Shown one piece after another: positions 47,066 through 58,020 of a stretch of DNA of 64,000 nucleotides. Numbering within the stretch: position 1 is the first letter of the stretch; each line of letters starts with the position of its first letter. The position numbers and the translations under genes are program-made. This DNA is from Rheinheimera texasensis DSM 17496. GTDB lineage: Bacteria > Pseudomonadota > Gammaproteobacteria > Enterobacterales > Alteromonadaceae. The notes beneath the pieces were generated by a model. The model was not told the origin of the DNA, did not search any database, and saw only the letters and a list, made by a program, of their open reading frames with translations. The stretch spans positions 186,001-250,000 of the forward strand of contig NZ_KL544006.1 of assembly GCF_000711985.1 (NCBI RefSeq). The letters are read 5' to 3'.

Positions 47066-47410
47066 ATGCTGAAGATTTACCATAACAACCGCTGTTCTAA
47101 AAGCCGGGAGGCTTTGGCGCTACTCACAGAAAAAGGCCTTGAATTCGAAGTCGTTTATTACCTTGAAACGCCGCCGGATCAAGCCACATTACAGCGACTG
47201 CTGCAAAAGCTCGGTTACAGCGCCCGTCAGCTGTTACGCCATAAGGAAACAGAATACAGCCAGTCAGGCCTGGACAATCCGGCGCTGACTGAAGAGCAAT
47301 TAATTGCCGCGATGATCGCAATGCCCAAACTGATTGAACGGCCTATTGTTGAATGGGCGGATAAAGCCATAGTTGCCCGTCCGCCGGAGCTATTGCTGGA
47401 GCTGCTCTAA
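47066..47410 (+). CDS. yfgD: ArsC-family arsenate reductase (YfgD-like)
   Basis: A 114-residue thioredoxin-fold arsenate-reductase family protein. The active Cys is C10 in YHNNRCSKSREAL; the conserved end is KLIERPIVEWADKAIVARPPE. In E. coli the equivalent yfgD follows bepA. Whether arsenate is the real substrate is unknown. It shares one base with the wrbA-like gene (TAATG). Confidence 0.92.
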   Translation: MLKIYHNNRCSKSREALALLTEKGLEFEVVYYLETPPDQATLQRLLQKLGYSARQLLRHKETEYSQSGLDNPALTEEQLIAAMIAMPKLIERPIVEWADKAIVARPPELLLELL

Positions 47411-47976
47411 TGCCCGCTAAGGTACTGATTTTGTATCATTCGCGGCATGGCTCAGTGCAGCAGCTCGCTGAAAAAATCGCTGTCGGTGTACAAAGTGCAG
47501 GCGCCGAAGCCATGCTGCGGTGTGTCGCGCCCTGGTCGGCCGATACCCCGCTCGCACATCCTGTGGTGACAAAAGCCGAACTGGTGCAGGCCAACGCACT
47601 GGCGATCGGCAGCCCGGTGCGTTTTGGCCAGATGAGTTCAGAAATGAAACAATTCTGGGAGCAGACGACTGATTTGTGGCTGCAAGGTGCGCTGATTGAC
47701 AAGCCCGCCGGCGTTTTTACCTCGTCTTCTTCGATGCACGGCGGTCAGGAAGCCAACTTGCTGGGCATGATGTTACCGCTGTTGCATCACGGCATGGTCC
47801 TGCTGGGCCAGCCTTACGACGCTCCGGCGCTGCATCAGACCCAAAGTGGCGGCACGCCGTATGGCCCGACACAAGTGACCGGCCATAGCACAGCCACAGG
47901 CCTCACCGCACACGAACATACCCTTTGTCTTGAATTTGGCAAGCGGCTGGCCCGCTTCGCCGGGAAACTGCAATGA
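47410..47976 (+). CDS. WrbA-like NAD(P)H:quinone oxidoreductase
   Basis: A 188-residue flavodoxin-like protein: VLILYHSRHGSVQQLAEKIA binds the FMN phosphate, AIGSPVRFGQMSSEMKQFWEQTTDLW and VFTSSSSMHGGQEANLLGMMLPLLHHGMVLLG complete the cofactor pocket, and PYDAP begins the last block. Quinone reduction is the WrbA reaction. It is slightly shorter than E. coli WrbA (198). The stop overlaps the DUF2069 start (ATGA). Confidence 0.9.
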   Translation: MPAKVLILYHSRHGSVQQLAEKIAVGVQSAGAEAMLRCVAPWSADTPLAHPVVTKAELVQANALAIGSPVRFGQMSSEMKQFWEQTTDLWLQGALIDKPAGVFTSSSSMHGGQEANLLGMMLPLLHHGMVLLGQPYDAPALHQTQSGGTPYGPTQVTGHSTATGLTAHEHTLCLEFGKRLARFAGKLQ

Positions 47977-48401
47977 AAGTGTTATTTGAACAACAGGTGC
48001 CCCTGGCACCATCGACCCGTCGCTTGCTTCGCATCGGGCAGCTCGGCTATCTGGCACTGTTTTTACTGATCCCGGCGTGGGTTTTGTGGTTATCTCCGCC
48101 GGAGCTTGGCAGTCCGCGGGTGTTACTGGCGTTATTATGGGGCCCGCTGTGGTTACCGCTTAAAGGTATCTGGCAAGGTAAAGCCTACACCTTCGCCTGG
48201 GCCAATTTTATTGTGATGATTTATTTCGTCCATGGACTGACCCACTTATGGGTTAGCAGTGGCATCGCTTTTTATCTGGCGCTGTCTGAAGTGGTTTTTG
48301 CCAGCCTGATGTTTTATGGTTGCACCTATTACGCGCGTGATCGTGGCAAAGAACTGGGATTAAAAATCCCTAAGTTAAAAGACGATCCGGTCGGCCGTTA
48401 A
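47973..48401 (+). CDS. DUF2069 membrane protein
   Basis: A 142-residue membrane protein with three to four helices (about 25-42, 48-63, 70-90, 95-115) and a hydrophilic C-terminal tail (DRGKELGLKIPKL). It matches the DUF2069 family (KAYTFAWANFIVMIYFVHGLTHLW). Function unknown. Part of the tightly packed bepA-arsC-wrbA-DUF2069 unit; its last 4 bases overlap the convergent binding-protein gene. Confidence 0.85.
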   Translation: MKVLFEQQVPLAPSTRRLLRIGQLGYLALFLLIPAWVLWLSPPELGSPRVLLALLWGPLWLPLKGIWQGKAYTFAWANFIVMIYFVHGLTHLWVSSGIAFYLALSEVVFASLMFYGCTYYARDRGKELGLKIPKLKDDPVGR

Positions 48402-49207
48402 CCCGGAGCATTGCCTTTATATTTTTGCAGCAGCTGTTCAATCACCCCCTGTGCTTTCAGCCGGCTAAAGGCGCGTAAAATCGCCTGACGCCGAGGCGAT
48501 TGCTGGCTGACGGCACAAAAAACGCCAGGCGGTGAGCTCCAAATTGGGTCGGCGACAAATTCTGTATCAAACTGCTCGCGATCCAGCAGATAAAAATAAC
48601 TCAGGTCTACTGCCATCACCGCATCCAGCCGGCGCTGCGCCAGCCGTTTCAGATTACTTTGCAGCGAATGCGCATCGTCACGGACAATCAATCTTTCAGT
48701 GAAAGCTTGCTGGAGTTCCGGATAGATAAAGCCGAAAGTGGTACCGACTCTTTTGTAATACAGATCCGCCAGACCACGAATGGCGGCGCTGTCCCGGCGG
48801 CGGATAATCAATTGACGGCTGAAGAACAACGTATCAGTCCAGTCAAATCGTTGTGGCTGACTGACCCAATCCGGATTGAGGAAACAACCGACCTCAGCCT
48901 CGCCGGCTACCAGCCAAGGCTCGAGCCGGGCCCGCGGAATATCCAGATATTGTACGGGGCTGCGCAGTTCCTGCGCCACCAGATCGAGAATATCTTTCGC
49001 CATACCACCGGATAACTGACCACTTCTGCTAAAGATGGCAAATGGCACTGCATTAGTGTCACTGACTGCGGCTTTGAGTGGCGGTGACAACACGTTCAGC
49101 GTCTTGATGCCCTCAGCCCCGGCCTGTCCGAAACATGCAGGCACCAACAGCAAACAGCACCGGATGATGCTGTACACCCCGCCACGGAGAGCCTGAAGTA
49201 TTCTCAT
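48398..49207 (-). CDS. Periplasmic solute-binding protein family 3 (orphan)
   Basis: A SBP_bac_3-like protein of 269 residues from the ATG at 49207, with signal peptide (MRILQALRGGVYSIIRCCLLL...). Blocks: VPFAIFSRSGQLSGGMAKDILDLV, LEPWLVAGEAEVGCFLNPDWV, the hinge LADLYYKRVGTTFGFIYPEL and a C-terminal FSRLKAQGVIEQLLQKYKG. No transporter genes are close. A longer start at 49246 adds 13 residues before the signal peptide. This is the second orphan binding protein in 6 kb. Confidence 0.8.
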   Translation of the reverse strand: MRILQALRGGVYSIIRCCLLLVPACFGQAGAEGIKTLNVLSPPLKAAVSDTNAVPFAIFSRSGQLSGGMAKDILDLVAQELRSPVQYLDIPRARLEPWLVAGEAEVGCFLNPDWVSQPQRFDWTDTLFFSRQLIIRRRDSAAIRGLADLYYKRVGTTFGFIYPELQQAFTERLIVRDDAHSLQSNLKRLAQRRLDAVMAVDLSYFYLLDREQFDTEFVADPIWSSPPGVFCAVSQQSPRRQAILRAFSRLKAQGVIEQLLQKYKGNAPG

Positions 49208-49338
49208 AACGGCCACAACCTCTGCTGACGTCTTATCACTCAACATAACAAAAAAATGCCAGATTTTCAGCCGGCAACCACAAATCCAGCGACAGAACTA
49301 CACCGTATCACGCCACAGTCATGGTTAGAGTGTTGTTT

Positions 49339-49947
49339 ATGTCTCAAGCGATTGCGTTGTTTCCGTTAAGCCAGATTATTTTGCCGCAAGGCCGGATGCA
49401 GTTACGGGTGTTTGAACCCCGGTATCAGCGACTGGTGCGTGAAGCGCAGCAGCGCCCGTTTGCCAGCGCTTTGCTGAACCCTTATGTGCATCAGCAACAT
49501 CAGGCACGGATTTTTCCGGTGGTGACCTTAGTGCGGATTATCGATTTTTGTCAGTTGCCGGATGGACTGCTCGGTATTACCATTGAAGGAATTGCACGCC
49601 ACCGCATCATCAAACGCTGGCAGGAAGCTGATCAGCTGCATGTCGCACAGACTGAGGCATTGCCGTCCTGGTCCATGCTTGAGCTTGACGCAGCATTTCA
49701 GCCTTTGGTGCCTGCGCTGCAGCAGATTTATCAGCAAAATCCGCAACTGGCAGCATTATATCCGGCAGCTGACTGGTACAACGCCAGCTGGCTGGCGCAG
49801 CGTTGGCTGGAAGTACTGACCATGCCACCGCAGTTAAAATTTGAACTGATAAGTGCCGACCATCCAGGCCCGACGCTTGACGTGTTGCAGGACTGGCTTA
49901 GAGAGCAGCAGTCATCAGAGCTGGCGCCTCCGGCCCAGACTAATTAA
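49339..49947 (+). CDS. LON peptidase substrate-binding domain protein
   Basis: A 202-residue protein of the Lon N-terminal (PUA-like) domain family, without an ATPase or protease domain. Motifs: IALFPLSQIILPQGRMQLRVFEPRYQRLVRE at the N-terminus and GLLGITIEGIARHRIIKRW. Its function is unknown. The start ATG 49339 is preferred over 49321 on spacing from a GAG. Its last 8 bases overlap queE on the other strand. Confidence 0.87.
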   Translation: MSQAIALFPLSQIILPQGRMQLRVFEPRYQRLVREAQQRPFASALLNPYVHQQHQARIFPVVTLVRIIDFCQLPDGLLGITIEGIARHRIIKRWQEADQLHVAQTEALPSWSMLELDAAFQPLVPALQQIYQQNPQLAALYPAADWYNASWLAQRWLEVLTMPPQLKFELISADHPGPTLDVLQDWLREQQSSELAPPAQTN

Positions 49948-50605
49948 TTCCCAGATATTTGTGCACCTGTACACTGAGACGCCAATTGTGTTGTTTGCAC
50001 ATCTCAATCGCCAGCGCTGTGGCCTTCGCCTTTTGACTGATAGGTTGCAGGTATATCAATTTTCCAGAGCAATCAACTTGTTGCAGCAACTCATGCAACT
50101 CTTCAATGTGTTTTTCCATCGCCACCGGATGTTTAATTTCGTTGGCGCGCACCAGGCAGCTGGTCAGCACCGGATAACCGCCTTTCATATTAACCTTGGG
50201 CGACACAGTGACCCAGGTTGAAGCCGGTGCCAGAATTTCAAAAGTGCCGCTGGTTTCAATTTGGGTACTGTAGCCATTGGCGTGCAGCAGTTCACACAGT
50301 GGGTTCAGGTCGTAGATACAAGGTTCGCCACCGGTGATCACGACATGGCGGGCCCGATAACCGCGGCCGCGGAATAACGCCAGTAAATCGTCGGCACTGG
50401 CATTGGCCCAATGATCCGACTCAGCTTTTTTGCTGCTGGTGTCACTGAGCGCAATCAATAAATCCGGCATTATCTCCCAGGTATGTTTGGTGTCGCACCA
50501 GGCGCAACCAACCGGGCAGCCCTGCAACCGGACAAAAATCGCCGGCGTACCGGTGTAACTGCCTTCACCCTGGATGGTTTCGAAGATTTCGTTGACTTTA
50601 TACAC
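49940..50605 (-). CDS. queE: 7-carboxy-7-deazaguanine synthase QueE
   Basis: A radical SAM enzyme that forms the deazapurine core on the way to queuosine. It has 221 residues read from a GTG at 50605 (E. coli 223), with AAAGGAA upstream. The cluster motif is [10 protein letters not shown], and [22 protein letters not shown] and [11 protein letters not shown] match. A longer ATG start (50701) would run into queC and is rejected. It diverges from queC, the pathway partner. Confidence 0.94.
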   Translation of the reverse strand: MYKVNEIFETIQGEGSYTGTPAIFVRLQGCPVGCAWCDTKHTWEIMPDLLIALSDTSSKKAESDHWANASADDLLALFRGRGYRARHVVITGGEPCIYDLNPLCELLHANGYSTQIETSGTFEILAPASTWVTVSPKVNMKGGYPVLTSCLVRANEIKHPVAMEKHIEELHELLQQVDCSGKLIYLQPISQKAKATALAIEMCKQHNWRLSVQVHKYLGIN

Positions 50606-50620
50606 AGTGCTTGGATTTCC

Positions 50621-50649
50621 TTTAGCATCGGGCCGAATTGCAGTACAAT
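50621..50649 (+). promoter_or_regulatory. Candidate queC promoter
   Basis: TACAAT (50644-50649) is a good -10. The -35 (TTTAGC, 17 bases upstream) is weak. It lies between divergent queE and queC. Confidence 0.4.
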
Positions 50650-50692
50650 GCGCGCCCCCAAATTGTTGGCCATTATAACGGGAGCTTGCCAG

Positions 50693-51352
50693 ATGCCGCA
50701 AAAAGTTGTTGTGATTTATTCCGGTGGTATGGATTCATTTACCGTATTACACAAGGCCATCAAAGACGGGCATGAAGTCTTTGCCCTGTCGTTTAATTAT
50801 GGCCAGCGCCATGTCCGTGAACTGGAATGCGCTAAAGCGGTTTGCGCAGAGCTTGGCATCAATCACAAAGTCGTGGATATCTCGGCAATTAACCAGCTGA
50901 TTGGCGGTTCATCGCTGACCTCAGACATCGAAGTACCGGAAGGCCACTACGCTGCCGACAATATGAAATCCACTGTGGTGCCAAACCGCAACATGATTTT
51001 GATTTCACTGGCGGTCGGTTATGCCGTCTCATTGGATGCGCAAGCGGTCTATTACGGCGCCCATTCCGGCGACCACTTTATTTACCCGGATTGCCGGCCG
51101 GAATTCGTGCAGAAGATGCATGATGTCTGTCAGGTTGCTAACTATGAACCGGTCGCAATCATCAGCCCTTATTTGCAGCAGACCAAAATCGAGATCCTGC
51201 GTGATGGTCTCTCAATGGGCCTGGATTACAGCAAAACCTGGACTTGTTACAACGGCCGCGCCAAAGCCTGCGGCAAATGCGGATCTTGTCAGGAGCGACT
51301 GGAAGCCTTCCAGTTAAACCAGGCCATAGATCCACTGCCCTACGAAGCCTGA
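50693..51352 (+). CDS. queC: 7-cyano-7-deazaguanine synthase QueC
   Basis: Converts the QueE product to preQ0 using ATP and ammonia. It has 219 residues from ATG 50693, with GGGAG upstream. The PP-loop is [34 protein letters not shown] is the substrate region, and the zinc site is [14 protein letters not shown] with an earlier Cys in TCYNG. A longer reading inside queE is rejected. Its last 13 bases overlap the LysR gene. Confidence 0.97.
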   Translation: MPQKVVVIYSGGMDSFTVLHKAIKDGHEVFALSFNYGQRHVRELECAKAVCAELGINHKVVDISAINQLIGGSSLTSDIEVPEGHYAADNMKSTVVPNRNMILISLAVGYAVSLDAQAVYYGAHSGDHFIYPDCRPEFVQKMHDVCQVANYEPVAIISPYLQQTKIEILRDGLSMGLDYSKTWTCYNGRAKACGKCGSCQERLEAFQLNQAIDPLPYEA

Positions 51353-52233
51353 ACCGGCGAATGCAATTGCAACAGCTGATATAGCGCCTGCACGGCGCTA
51401 TGATTATCACCGCGCCGGCTCGCCAGGTACATAGTGCGTTTTAAGCCCTGCGGCCCGAGCGGTCTGGTCACTATCAGACCCTGACTTAAAAACGGTTCGG
51501 CCAGCCACAACGGTAACACGGCAATCCCCTCGCCGGCAGCGACCAGCTGCAACATCTGACTGGCCTGCGCCACTTGCCGGCGCTCACCGCGAAACTCCAG
51601 ATCTTTGAGAAAATAACGAAATAAATCCTGCCGCTCCGGCGGAATTGGGTAAGTAAGCAATTTTGCCTGTTGTAAATCAGCCGGCGTCAGCCAGGTCTTC
51701 GCAGCGAGCGGATGCTCAGGTGCCAGATAAGCCAGCAATTCCAGCTCAAACAGTGGCTGGTAACAAACCTGACGCGGCAACCGCGCGTCAGTGGTCAGCA
51801 CTAAATCCAGTTCGCCGGCCAGCATGGCTTCAATAGCATGATGCTCAATCTCGGTATTGAGACTCAGGTTTACTTGCGGATATTGCTGCCGGAATGCCTT
51901 CACCGCAGGTAACAGCCAGTGAAAGCAGGCGTGACATTCGACCGTCAGGCGCAGTTGCGCCGGTAGATCTGGTTGTTGACGCAGTTGCTGTTGCACAGCC
52001 TCAATCTTTGGCAGCACCTCGTCTGCCAGCTGCAATAACAACTGCCCTTGCCAGCTGAACTGGATTGGCTGCGATTTTCTGATAAACAACGGCTCACCGA
52101 GCTGTTGTTCAATCTCTTTTAACTGATGGGATAACGCCGATTGCGTAACAAATAACCGGCTGGCCGCACCTTGCAGTGAACCGGTCTGCGCCAGCGCCCG
52201 CAACGTTTTTAACAGCTTTAAATCCAGTTGCAT
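51340..52233 (-). CDS. metR: LysR-type regulator, MetR-like
   Basis: A 297-residue LysR-type regulator with an N-terminal winged HTH (about 5-60, [35 protein letters not shown]) and an effector domain. It follows MetR in detail: [60 protein letters not shown] and [15 protein letters not shown]. MetR activates metE and related genes with homocysteine as cofactor. No met genes are next to it, so the target set cannot be read from here. Confidence 0.85.
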   Translation of the reverse strand: MQLDLKLLKTLRALAQTGSLQGAASRLFVTQSALSHQLKEIEQQLGEPLFIRKSQPIQFSWQGQLLLQLADEVLPKIEAVQQQLRQQPDLPAQLRLTVECHACFHWLLPAVKAFRQQYPQVNLSLNTEIEHHAIEAMLAGELDLVLTTDARLPRQVCYQPLFELELLAYLAPEHPLAAKTWLTPADLQQAKLLTYPIPPERQDLFRYFLKDLEFRGERRQVAQASQMLQLVAAGEGIAVLPLWLAEPFLSQGLIVTRPLGPQGLKRTMYLASRRGDNHSAVQALYQLLQLHSPVQAS

Positions 52234-52316
52234 GCATGACCTTCTTCAGCGGGAATCATCGTAAACATGCACTGTACCCACTTTATCTGGCCATATCAAC
52301 ATCCAGACGTCCAAAA

Positions 52317-52341
52317 GTAAAAAGGACAGCCGGAGCTGTCC
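52317..52341 (-). terminator. Terminator after cysB
   Basis: GGACAGC and GCTGTCC pair around a 4-base loop, followed on the minus strand by TTTTTACTTTT, 20 bases past the cysB stop. Confidence 0.8.
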
Positions 52342-52361
52342 TGTGTGGTTCTTTCCAGCGC

Positions 52362-53342
<981 letters not shown>

Positions 53343-53501
53343 TCAGGCTTTCCATGGTTGACGGCCACTGGCGACAATCAATCGGGCTAATTATTCCAAC
53401 GATTCATTGTTTTTTATTTATGTATAACTAATAGTAGCTAAAAAACCAATCAGACTGTAGTACTTTTTCCTGCAGAACACTGAACTTCACCGGAGAATGT
53501 T

Positions 53502-54188
53502 GTGGAGCACCCCGAAATAGATTTCGCGACCGTACTGGCGTCCGGCGTACACGATATGAAAAACTCCTTATGTATGCTGATCCAGTCGATGGAAGTGTTG
53601 CAGCAGGAGCTGGCGGAAAAATCACTGTCAGCAAGTCAGGAACTCGGCCGCATTCATTATGAGGCCACGCGGCTGAACACTAATCTGTTGCAGTTGTTGT
53701 CCCTGTATCGCATTGAAAAGGATCAGCTGCCGCTGCATATGGACGAATATAACGTCGACGACTTAGTGGACGAGATCCTGTTGAAAAATGCGTTATACAG
53801 TCAGCAACGCCATATCGAAGTCATCAAAGACTGCCCTGCCCGGCTCAGCTGGTTTTTTGACAACGACCTTGTCAGCAACCTGCTGAACGATATGTTTGTC
53901 AATGCGCTACGCTACTCAGCCAGCCGCCTGTTGCTAAAAGCCAGTCTGCAACAACAGCAGCTGGTGATAGAACTGCACGATGACGGCACCGGCTATCCGG
54001 CGGACATGCTGGATAACAGCGATGAAGGCATCAATAATCTGAATCTTGCAGCCGGCCGCACCGGGCTTGGCTTGTTTTTTGCTCATATGATTGCACGAGC
54101 GCATCGGAACCGGCAGCAATGCGGCCGCATCGAACTCTCCAATGGCGGACAGTTCGGCGGCGCTGTGTTTCGTTTAATTCTGCCCTGA
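53502..54188 (+). CDS. Orphan soluble histidine kinase
   Basis: A 228-residue histidine kinase with no sensor or membrane segment. GTG start at 53502 with GGAG upstream. A short dimerisation helix holds the phospho-His (H17 in SGVHDMKNSLCML). The ATPase domain has the N box NLLNDMFVNALRYS, G1 DDGTGYPADM and G2 GRTGLGLFFAHM, so the catalytic elements look complete. No response regulator lies next to it. A partner must be encoded elsewhere or be bound in trans. Confidence 0.85.
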   Translation: MEHPEIDFATVLASGVHDMKNSLCMLIQSMEVLQQELAEKSLSASQELGRIHYEATRLNTNLLQLLSLYRIEKDQLPLHMDEYNVDDLVDEILLKNALYSQQRHIEVIKDCPARLSWFFDNDLVSNLLNDMFVNALRYSASRLLLKASLQQQQLVIELHDDGTGYPADMLDNSDEGINNLNLAAGRTGLGLFFAHMIARAHRNRQQCGRIELSNGGQFGGAVFRLILP

Positions 54189-54337
54189 TGCCAAAAAACA
54201 GCATAAAATGAATCAGATCAGGCTGTGCCGGCGGGTATGTCAAATAGCGCGGCTTCACATACAGCACCAGTGCAAAGATTGGTATTTTGCCGCGTTTCTG
54301 TTTAAGATGCGAAGGTAAGACCAAAGCAGAGGTTCAG

Positions 54338-55102
54338 ATGGCTTTTACAGTAATTGTGGTGCTTTTCATTGGCTTATTGGTGATCTCCGTAGTCGCCAGC
54401 GCGATGCAGCAGCACAAAGAACGACTGGCCACGTTAAAACGCGCCGAATTCAGTAAACTGCGGGGCATGCTGGAAGATACCGAAGAGATCCTGCTGAACG
54501 CCGCCAATGTGCCGCTGACGCCCGGCATAGTGCAGATGCTGCTGACCCGCATTGCTTATACTCTCAAAGCCATGGTGGAGCTGGAACCCGGTTCCCGTGA
54601 TTTAAAAAGCCGGCTGGCTGACACTGAAAAACGTTTGTCTGAACTTGGCAAAGAAAGCCCGGGCGCTGCAGAAAATATCAGTCTGCCGGATAACGACAAA
54701 CAAATTATCAGCATGATCCAGGGCATCAAAAAACTCAGAACTATTCTGCGCGCTGAACATGCCCGCGGCAATATCGATACCCAGTTAGTGATTCAAGAAG
54801 ACCGCCGTCTCGAGAACCTGCAGCTGCGCATCAATGTTGAAAGCCAAATTAAACGCGGCAATCAGGCCAGAGCCAACCAGTTGCTGGGTTCGGCACGGCA
54901 GTGTTATGAAAAAGCCCTGGTGACACTCAGCAACGCCAGCCATGCTGATGAATATGTGCAGTCGCGCCGGGCCGAAATGAACAACATCCTGCAAGAAATT
55001 GCCGAAGAACTGAAAGAAGGCAACCTGCGGGACCGGCAGAAAAAAGCCGAACAGGAAAACAACGACCTCGATGTGTTATTCGCGCCGAAGAGAAAATGGT
55101 AG
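54338..55102 (+). CDS. Unknown membrane-anchored helical protein
   Basis: A 254-residue protein from the ATG at 54338 with AGAGG upstream. One N-terminal membrane helix (about 2-22, AFTVIVVLFIGLLVISVVASA) is followed by a cytoplasmic helical region with heptad-like coiled-coil stretches (about 28-75, 90-130, 200-245). A TPR-like segment (QARANQLLGSARQCYEKALVTLSNASH) occurs about 180-210. I do not recognise a family with a known role. It lies between the orphan kinase and topA. Confidence 0.72.
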   Translation: MAFTVIVVLFIGLLVISVVASAMQQHKERLATLKRAEFSKLRGMLEDTEEILLNAANVPLTPGIVQMLLTRIAYTLKAMVELEPGSRDLKSRLADTEKRLSELGKESPGAAENISLPDNDKQIISMIQGIKKLRTILRAEHARGNIDTQLVIQEDRRLENLQLRINVESQIKRGNQARANQLLGSARQCYEKALVTLSNASHADEYVQSRRAEMNNILQEIAEELKEGNLRDRQKKAEQENNDLDVLFAPKRKW

Positions 55103-55144
55103 TCCTCTCACCTGCCTTACAGCCACTGCAGCATTCGCATAAAT

Positions 55145-55172
55145 AACAAAGCCCCGCATGCGGGGCTTTGTT
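55145..55172. terminator. Bidirectional terminator between the unknown gene and topA
   Basis: A perfect palindrome, AACAAAGCCCCGCA with its inverse, bearing a T-rich arm on each strand. It serves both convergent genes. Confidence 0.85.
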
Positions 55173-55190
55173 TTAGCTAAGACAGGCTAA

Positions 55191-57785
55191 TCAGGCGTCA
55201 GCTTTGCCTTCCACCCACTGACCATTTTTATACCAGGCCATCCAGCCTGTCGCTTTGCCATCTTTCTCTGACATCACGTATTGCTGCTTGGTTTTGCGGC
55301 TCCAGCGCACTATCGTTGCATTGCCGGCCGGATCCTGTGCCGGTGCTGCCGCCAGATAATGGAACTTCGGCATCATCCGGTCTTTGAAGCGCTGTAACTC
55401 GGCCACCAGCGGTGCGCGGGTCTCGCGGCTTTTCGGGAAGGTCGACGCCGCTAGGAACAAGCCAGCTGCCCCGTCACGCAGTACAAAGTACGCATCTGAC
55501 TTCTCGCAACGCAGCTCAGGTAAATGCACCGGATCTTCTTTTGGTGGTGCTGCTTCGCCGTTACGCAGCAATTTACGGGTATTTTTACAGTCGCTGTTGG
55601 TACAGCCAAAGTATTTACCAAAGCGGCCGGATTTTAACTGCATATCCGAGCCACATTTTTCACATTCGATCAGCGGGCCATCATAACCTTTGATTTTAAA
55701 GGCACCACTTTCAACCAGATAACCGTCACAGCCCGGGTTATTACCACAGACATAGAGTTTACGGGTCTCGTCCAGTAAATACGGGTCCATCGCGGTGCCG
55801 CATTTAGCGCAACGCTTTTTGTGGCGCAGCACTTCGGTTTCCAGCTCTTCTTCGTCAGCAACCAAGACCGCTTCATCACCCGGCGTCAAATTCATTGTCG
55901 TGGTGCAACGTTCTTTTGGCGGCAGATTGTAGCCGGAGCAGCCCAAAAACACGCCGGTACTGGCGGTGCGGATACCCATTTTGCGGCCACAGGTCGGACA
56001 GTCGATGTCGGTCAGCACGAACTGATTGGTGCGCATACCGCCTTCAGTACTGTCACCTTCCGCTACTTTCAGTCGCTTGGAGAAATCGGCATAGAAATTA
56101 TCCAGTACCTTGCGCCAGGCCGCCTCGCCATTGGCGATATCATCGAGCTTCAGCTCCATGTTGGCGGTAAAGTCGTAGTTCATCAGATCGCTGAAATTCT
56201 CGACCAGCCGGTCTGTGACGATCTCACCCATTTTTTCGGCATAAAACCGTTTATTGTCGACTTTGACATAACCACGTTCCTGGATAGTGGAAATAATAGC
56301 GGCATATGTCGATGGACGGCCGATACCGCGTTTTTCCAGCTCTTTGACCAGACTGGCTTCGCTGTAGCGTGCCGGTGGTTTGGTAAAATGCTGCGCCGGC
56401 AATAACTGCTCGAGGCTTAACACTTCGCCGACTTTAACATCCGGTAATTCGTTTTCTTCTTCGTCTTTACGTTTTTGTGCCGGCTGCACCCGGGTCCAGC
56501 CGTCAAAACGTAACACACGGCCTTTGGCACGCAGTTCAAACTCACCGGCTTGTACTGTGATGTTAGTGACGTCATAAAGCGCCGGTGGCATCTGACAGGC
56601 GACAAACTGGCGCCAAATCAGCTCGTACAGCTTCTTGGCGTCGACTTCCATATCACTTAAGGCAGACGCCTGCACATTCACGTCCGAAGGCCGGATCGCT
56701 TCGTGTGCTTCCTGCGCATTGGCTTTGCTGCCATAGCTTAATGGCTCAGCCGGCAGATAGTTCTTACCAAACTGCTGCACGATAAAATCGCGCACTGCGC
56801 CAACAGCTTCCGCCGACAAGTTGGTCGAATCGGTACGCATATAAGTGATGTAACCAGCTTCATACAGCCGCTGCGCCAGCATCATGGTTTTCTTCACGCC
56901 ATAGCCCAGACGCGTACTGGCCGCCTGTTGTAGCGTTGAAGTGATAAATGGCGCTTGTGGTTTGGAGCTCGATGGTTTGTCTTCGCGATCGGTCACCTGA
57001 TAGGCTGCGCGCTGTAATAACGCGACAGCCGCATCAGTCTGCTGCTGATTGACCGGGCGGAAGGCTTTGCCAGCCTGACGTGCTACTTCCAGTCGCAGCT
57101 GCGCCTGGCGTGGATTACGCACGTCGGCGTCGACAGTCCAGTATTCTTCCGGCACAAAAGCTTTAATTTCACGCTCGCGCTCGACGACCAGCCGCACTGC
57201 GACTGATTGCACCCGACCGGCGGACAAGCCACGGGCGACTTTTTTCCACAACAGCGGCGACACCATAAAACCTACTACGCGGTCTAAGAAGCGTCGGGCC
57301 TGCTGCGCATCCACACGATCCTGATTAACAACACCAGGCTCAGTGAAAGCATTTTTGATAGCGTTTTTGGTGATTTCGTTAAATACAACGCGTTTAAACT
57401 TGCTGGCGTCACCGCCAATAATGCTCTGCAAGTGCCAGGCGATGGCTTCCCCTTCGCGGTCCAAGTCCGTTGCCAGGTAAACAGTGTCTGCCTTTTCCGC
57501 TAATTGCTTTAATTCCCGGACAACTTTTTCTTTGCCTTCCAGAATTTCATAACGGGCTTTCCAGCCGTTTGCCGGATCTATCCCCATCCGGTCTACCAGC
57601 GCCAGATAGTCTTTTTCAGCTTTGCTGAGTTTACTGTCACTTGCCTTGGTTTTGTCCCTGGAACTGCTCGATGGCAGATCACGGATATGCCCGACACTGC
57701 TTTTTACAATGTAATCAGCACCCAGGTACTTGTTGATAGTTTTTGCCTTTGCCGGGGATTCGACGATGACCAGAGATTTCGCCAT
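55191..57785 (-). CDS. topA: DNA topoisomerase I
   Basis: Relaxes negative supercoils. It has 864 residues (E. coli 865): a TOPRIM domain ([34 protein letters not shown]), the catalytic tyrosine in [13 protein letters not shown], and C-terminal zinc fingers ([27 protein letters not shown]). A C-terminal topoisomerase-like extension ends in [14 protein letters not shown]. Upstream 235 bases hold its promoter. Confidence 0.97.
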   Translation of the reverse strand: MAKSLVIVESPAKAKTINKYLGADYIVKSSVGHIRDLPSSSSRDKTKASDSKLSKAEKDYLALVDRMGIDPANGWKARYEILEGKEKVVRELKQLAEKADTVYLATDLDREGEAIAWHLQSIIGGDASKFKRVVFNEITKNAIKNAFTEPGVVNQDRVDAQQARRFLDRVVGFMVSPLLWKKVARGLSAGRVQSVAVRLVVEREREIKAFVPEEYWTVDADVRNPRQAQLRLEVARQAGKAFRPVNQQQTDAAVALLQRAAYQVTDREDKPSSSKPQAPFITSTLQQAASTRLGYGVKKTMMLAQRLYEAGYITYMRTDSTNLSAEAVGAVRDFIVQQFGKNYLPAEPLSYGSKANAQEAHEAIRPSDVNVQASALSDMEVDAKKLYELIWRQFVACQMPPALYDVTNITVQAGEFELRAKGRVLRFDGWTRVQPAQKRKDEEENELPDVKVGEVLSLEQLLPAQHFTKPPARYSEASLVKELEKRGIGRPSTYAAIISTIQERGYVKVDNKRFYAEKMGEIVTDRLVENFSDLMNYDFTANMELKLDDIANGEAAWRKVLDNFYADFSKRLKVAEGDSTEGGMRTNQFVLTDIDCPTCGRKMGIRTASTGVFLGCSGYNLPPKERCTTTMNLTPGDEAVLVADEEELETEVLRHKKRCAKCGTAMDPYLLDETRKLYVCGNNPGCDGYLVESGAFKIKGYDGPLIECEKCGSDMQLKSGRFGKYFGCTNSDCKNTRKLLRNGEAAPPKEDPVHLPELRCEKSDAYFVLRDGAAGLFLAASTFPKSRETRAPLVAELQRFKDRMMPKFHYLAAAPAQDPAGNATIVRWSRKTKQQYVMSEKDGKATGWMAWYKNGQWVEGKADA

Positions 57786-57951
57786 TGGAGTGCAGGAGTC
57801 CCTATTAAAAAATTCAGTAGTCTTTTTTGCTTTTTAACGTATATCCGTAAACGGAGGTTGTGACAAGTAGCCAGTTGCACAATTGTCTCCGACAGCTGGT
57901 TTTTCGAGGCTTGATTGCTGCTTTATCCAGCAGCTCCGGCAAAACAGGCTA

Positions 57952-57987
57952 AATCCGGCCCGATATGGTCGGGCGCGGATTTTTTTG
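57952..57987 (+). terminator. Terminator-like hairpin, plus strand
   Basis: ATCCGGCCCGA and TCGGGCGCGGAT pair with one bulged G; seven T follow on the plus strand. No plus-strand gene lies upstream of it. On the minus strand it lies 34 bases past the ureohydrolase stop but has a poor T tract. Confidence 0.55.
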
Positions 57988-58020
57988 GATGAAGCGCAAT
58001 AAACTGCGCCAAAAAGGTGT

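Noticed and set aside
50606-50692. Possible preQ1 riboswitch before queC
   Set aside because: I see no aptamer-like pattern in the 87 bases; only promoter and ribosome-site-like sequences are present.
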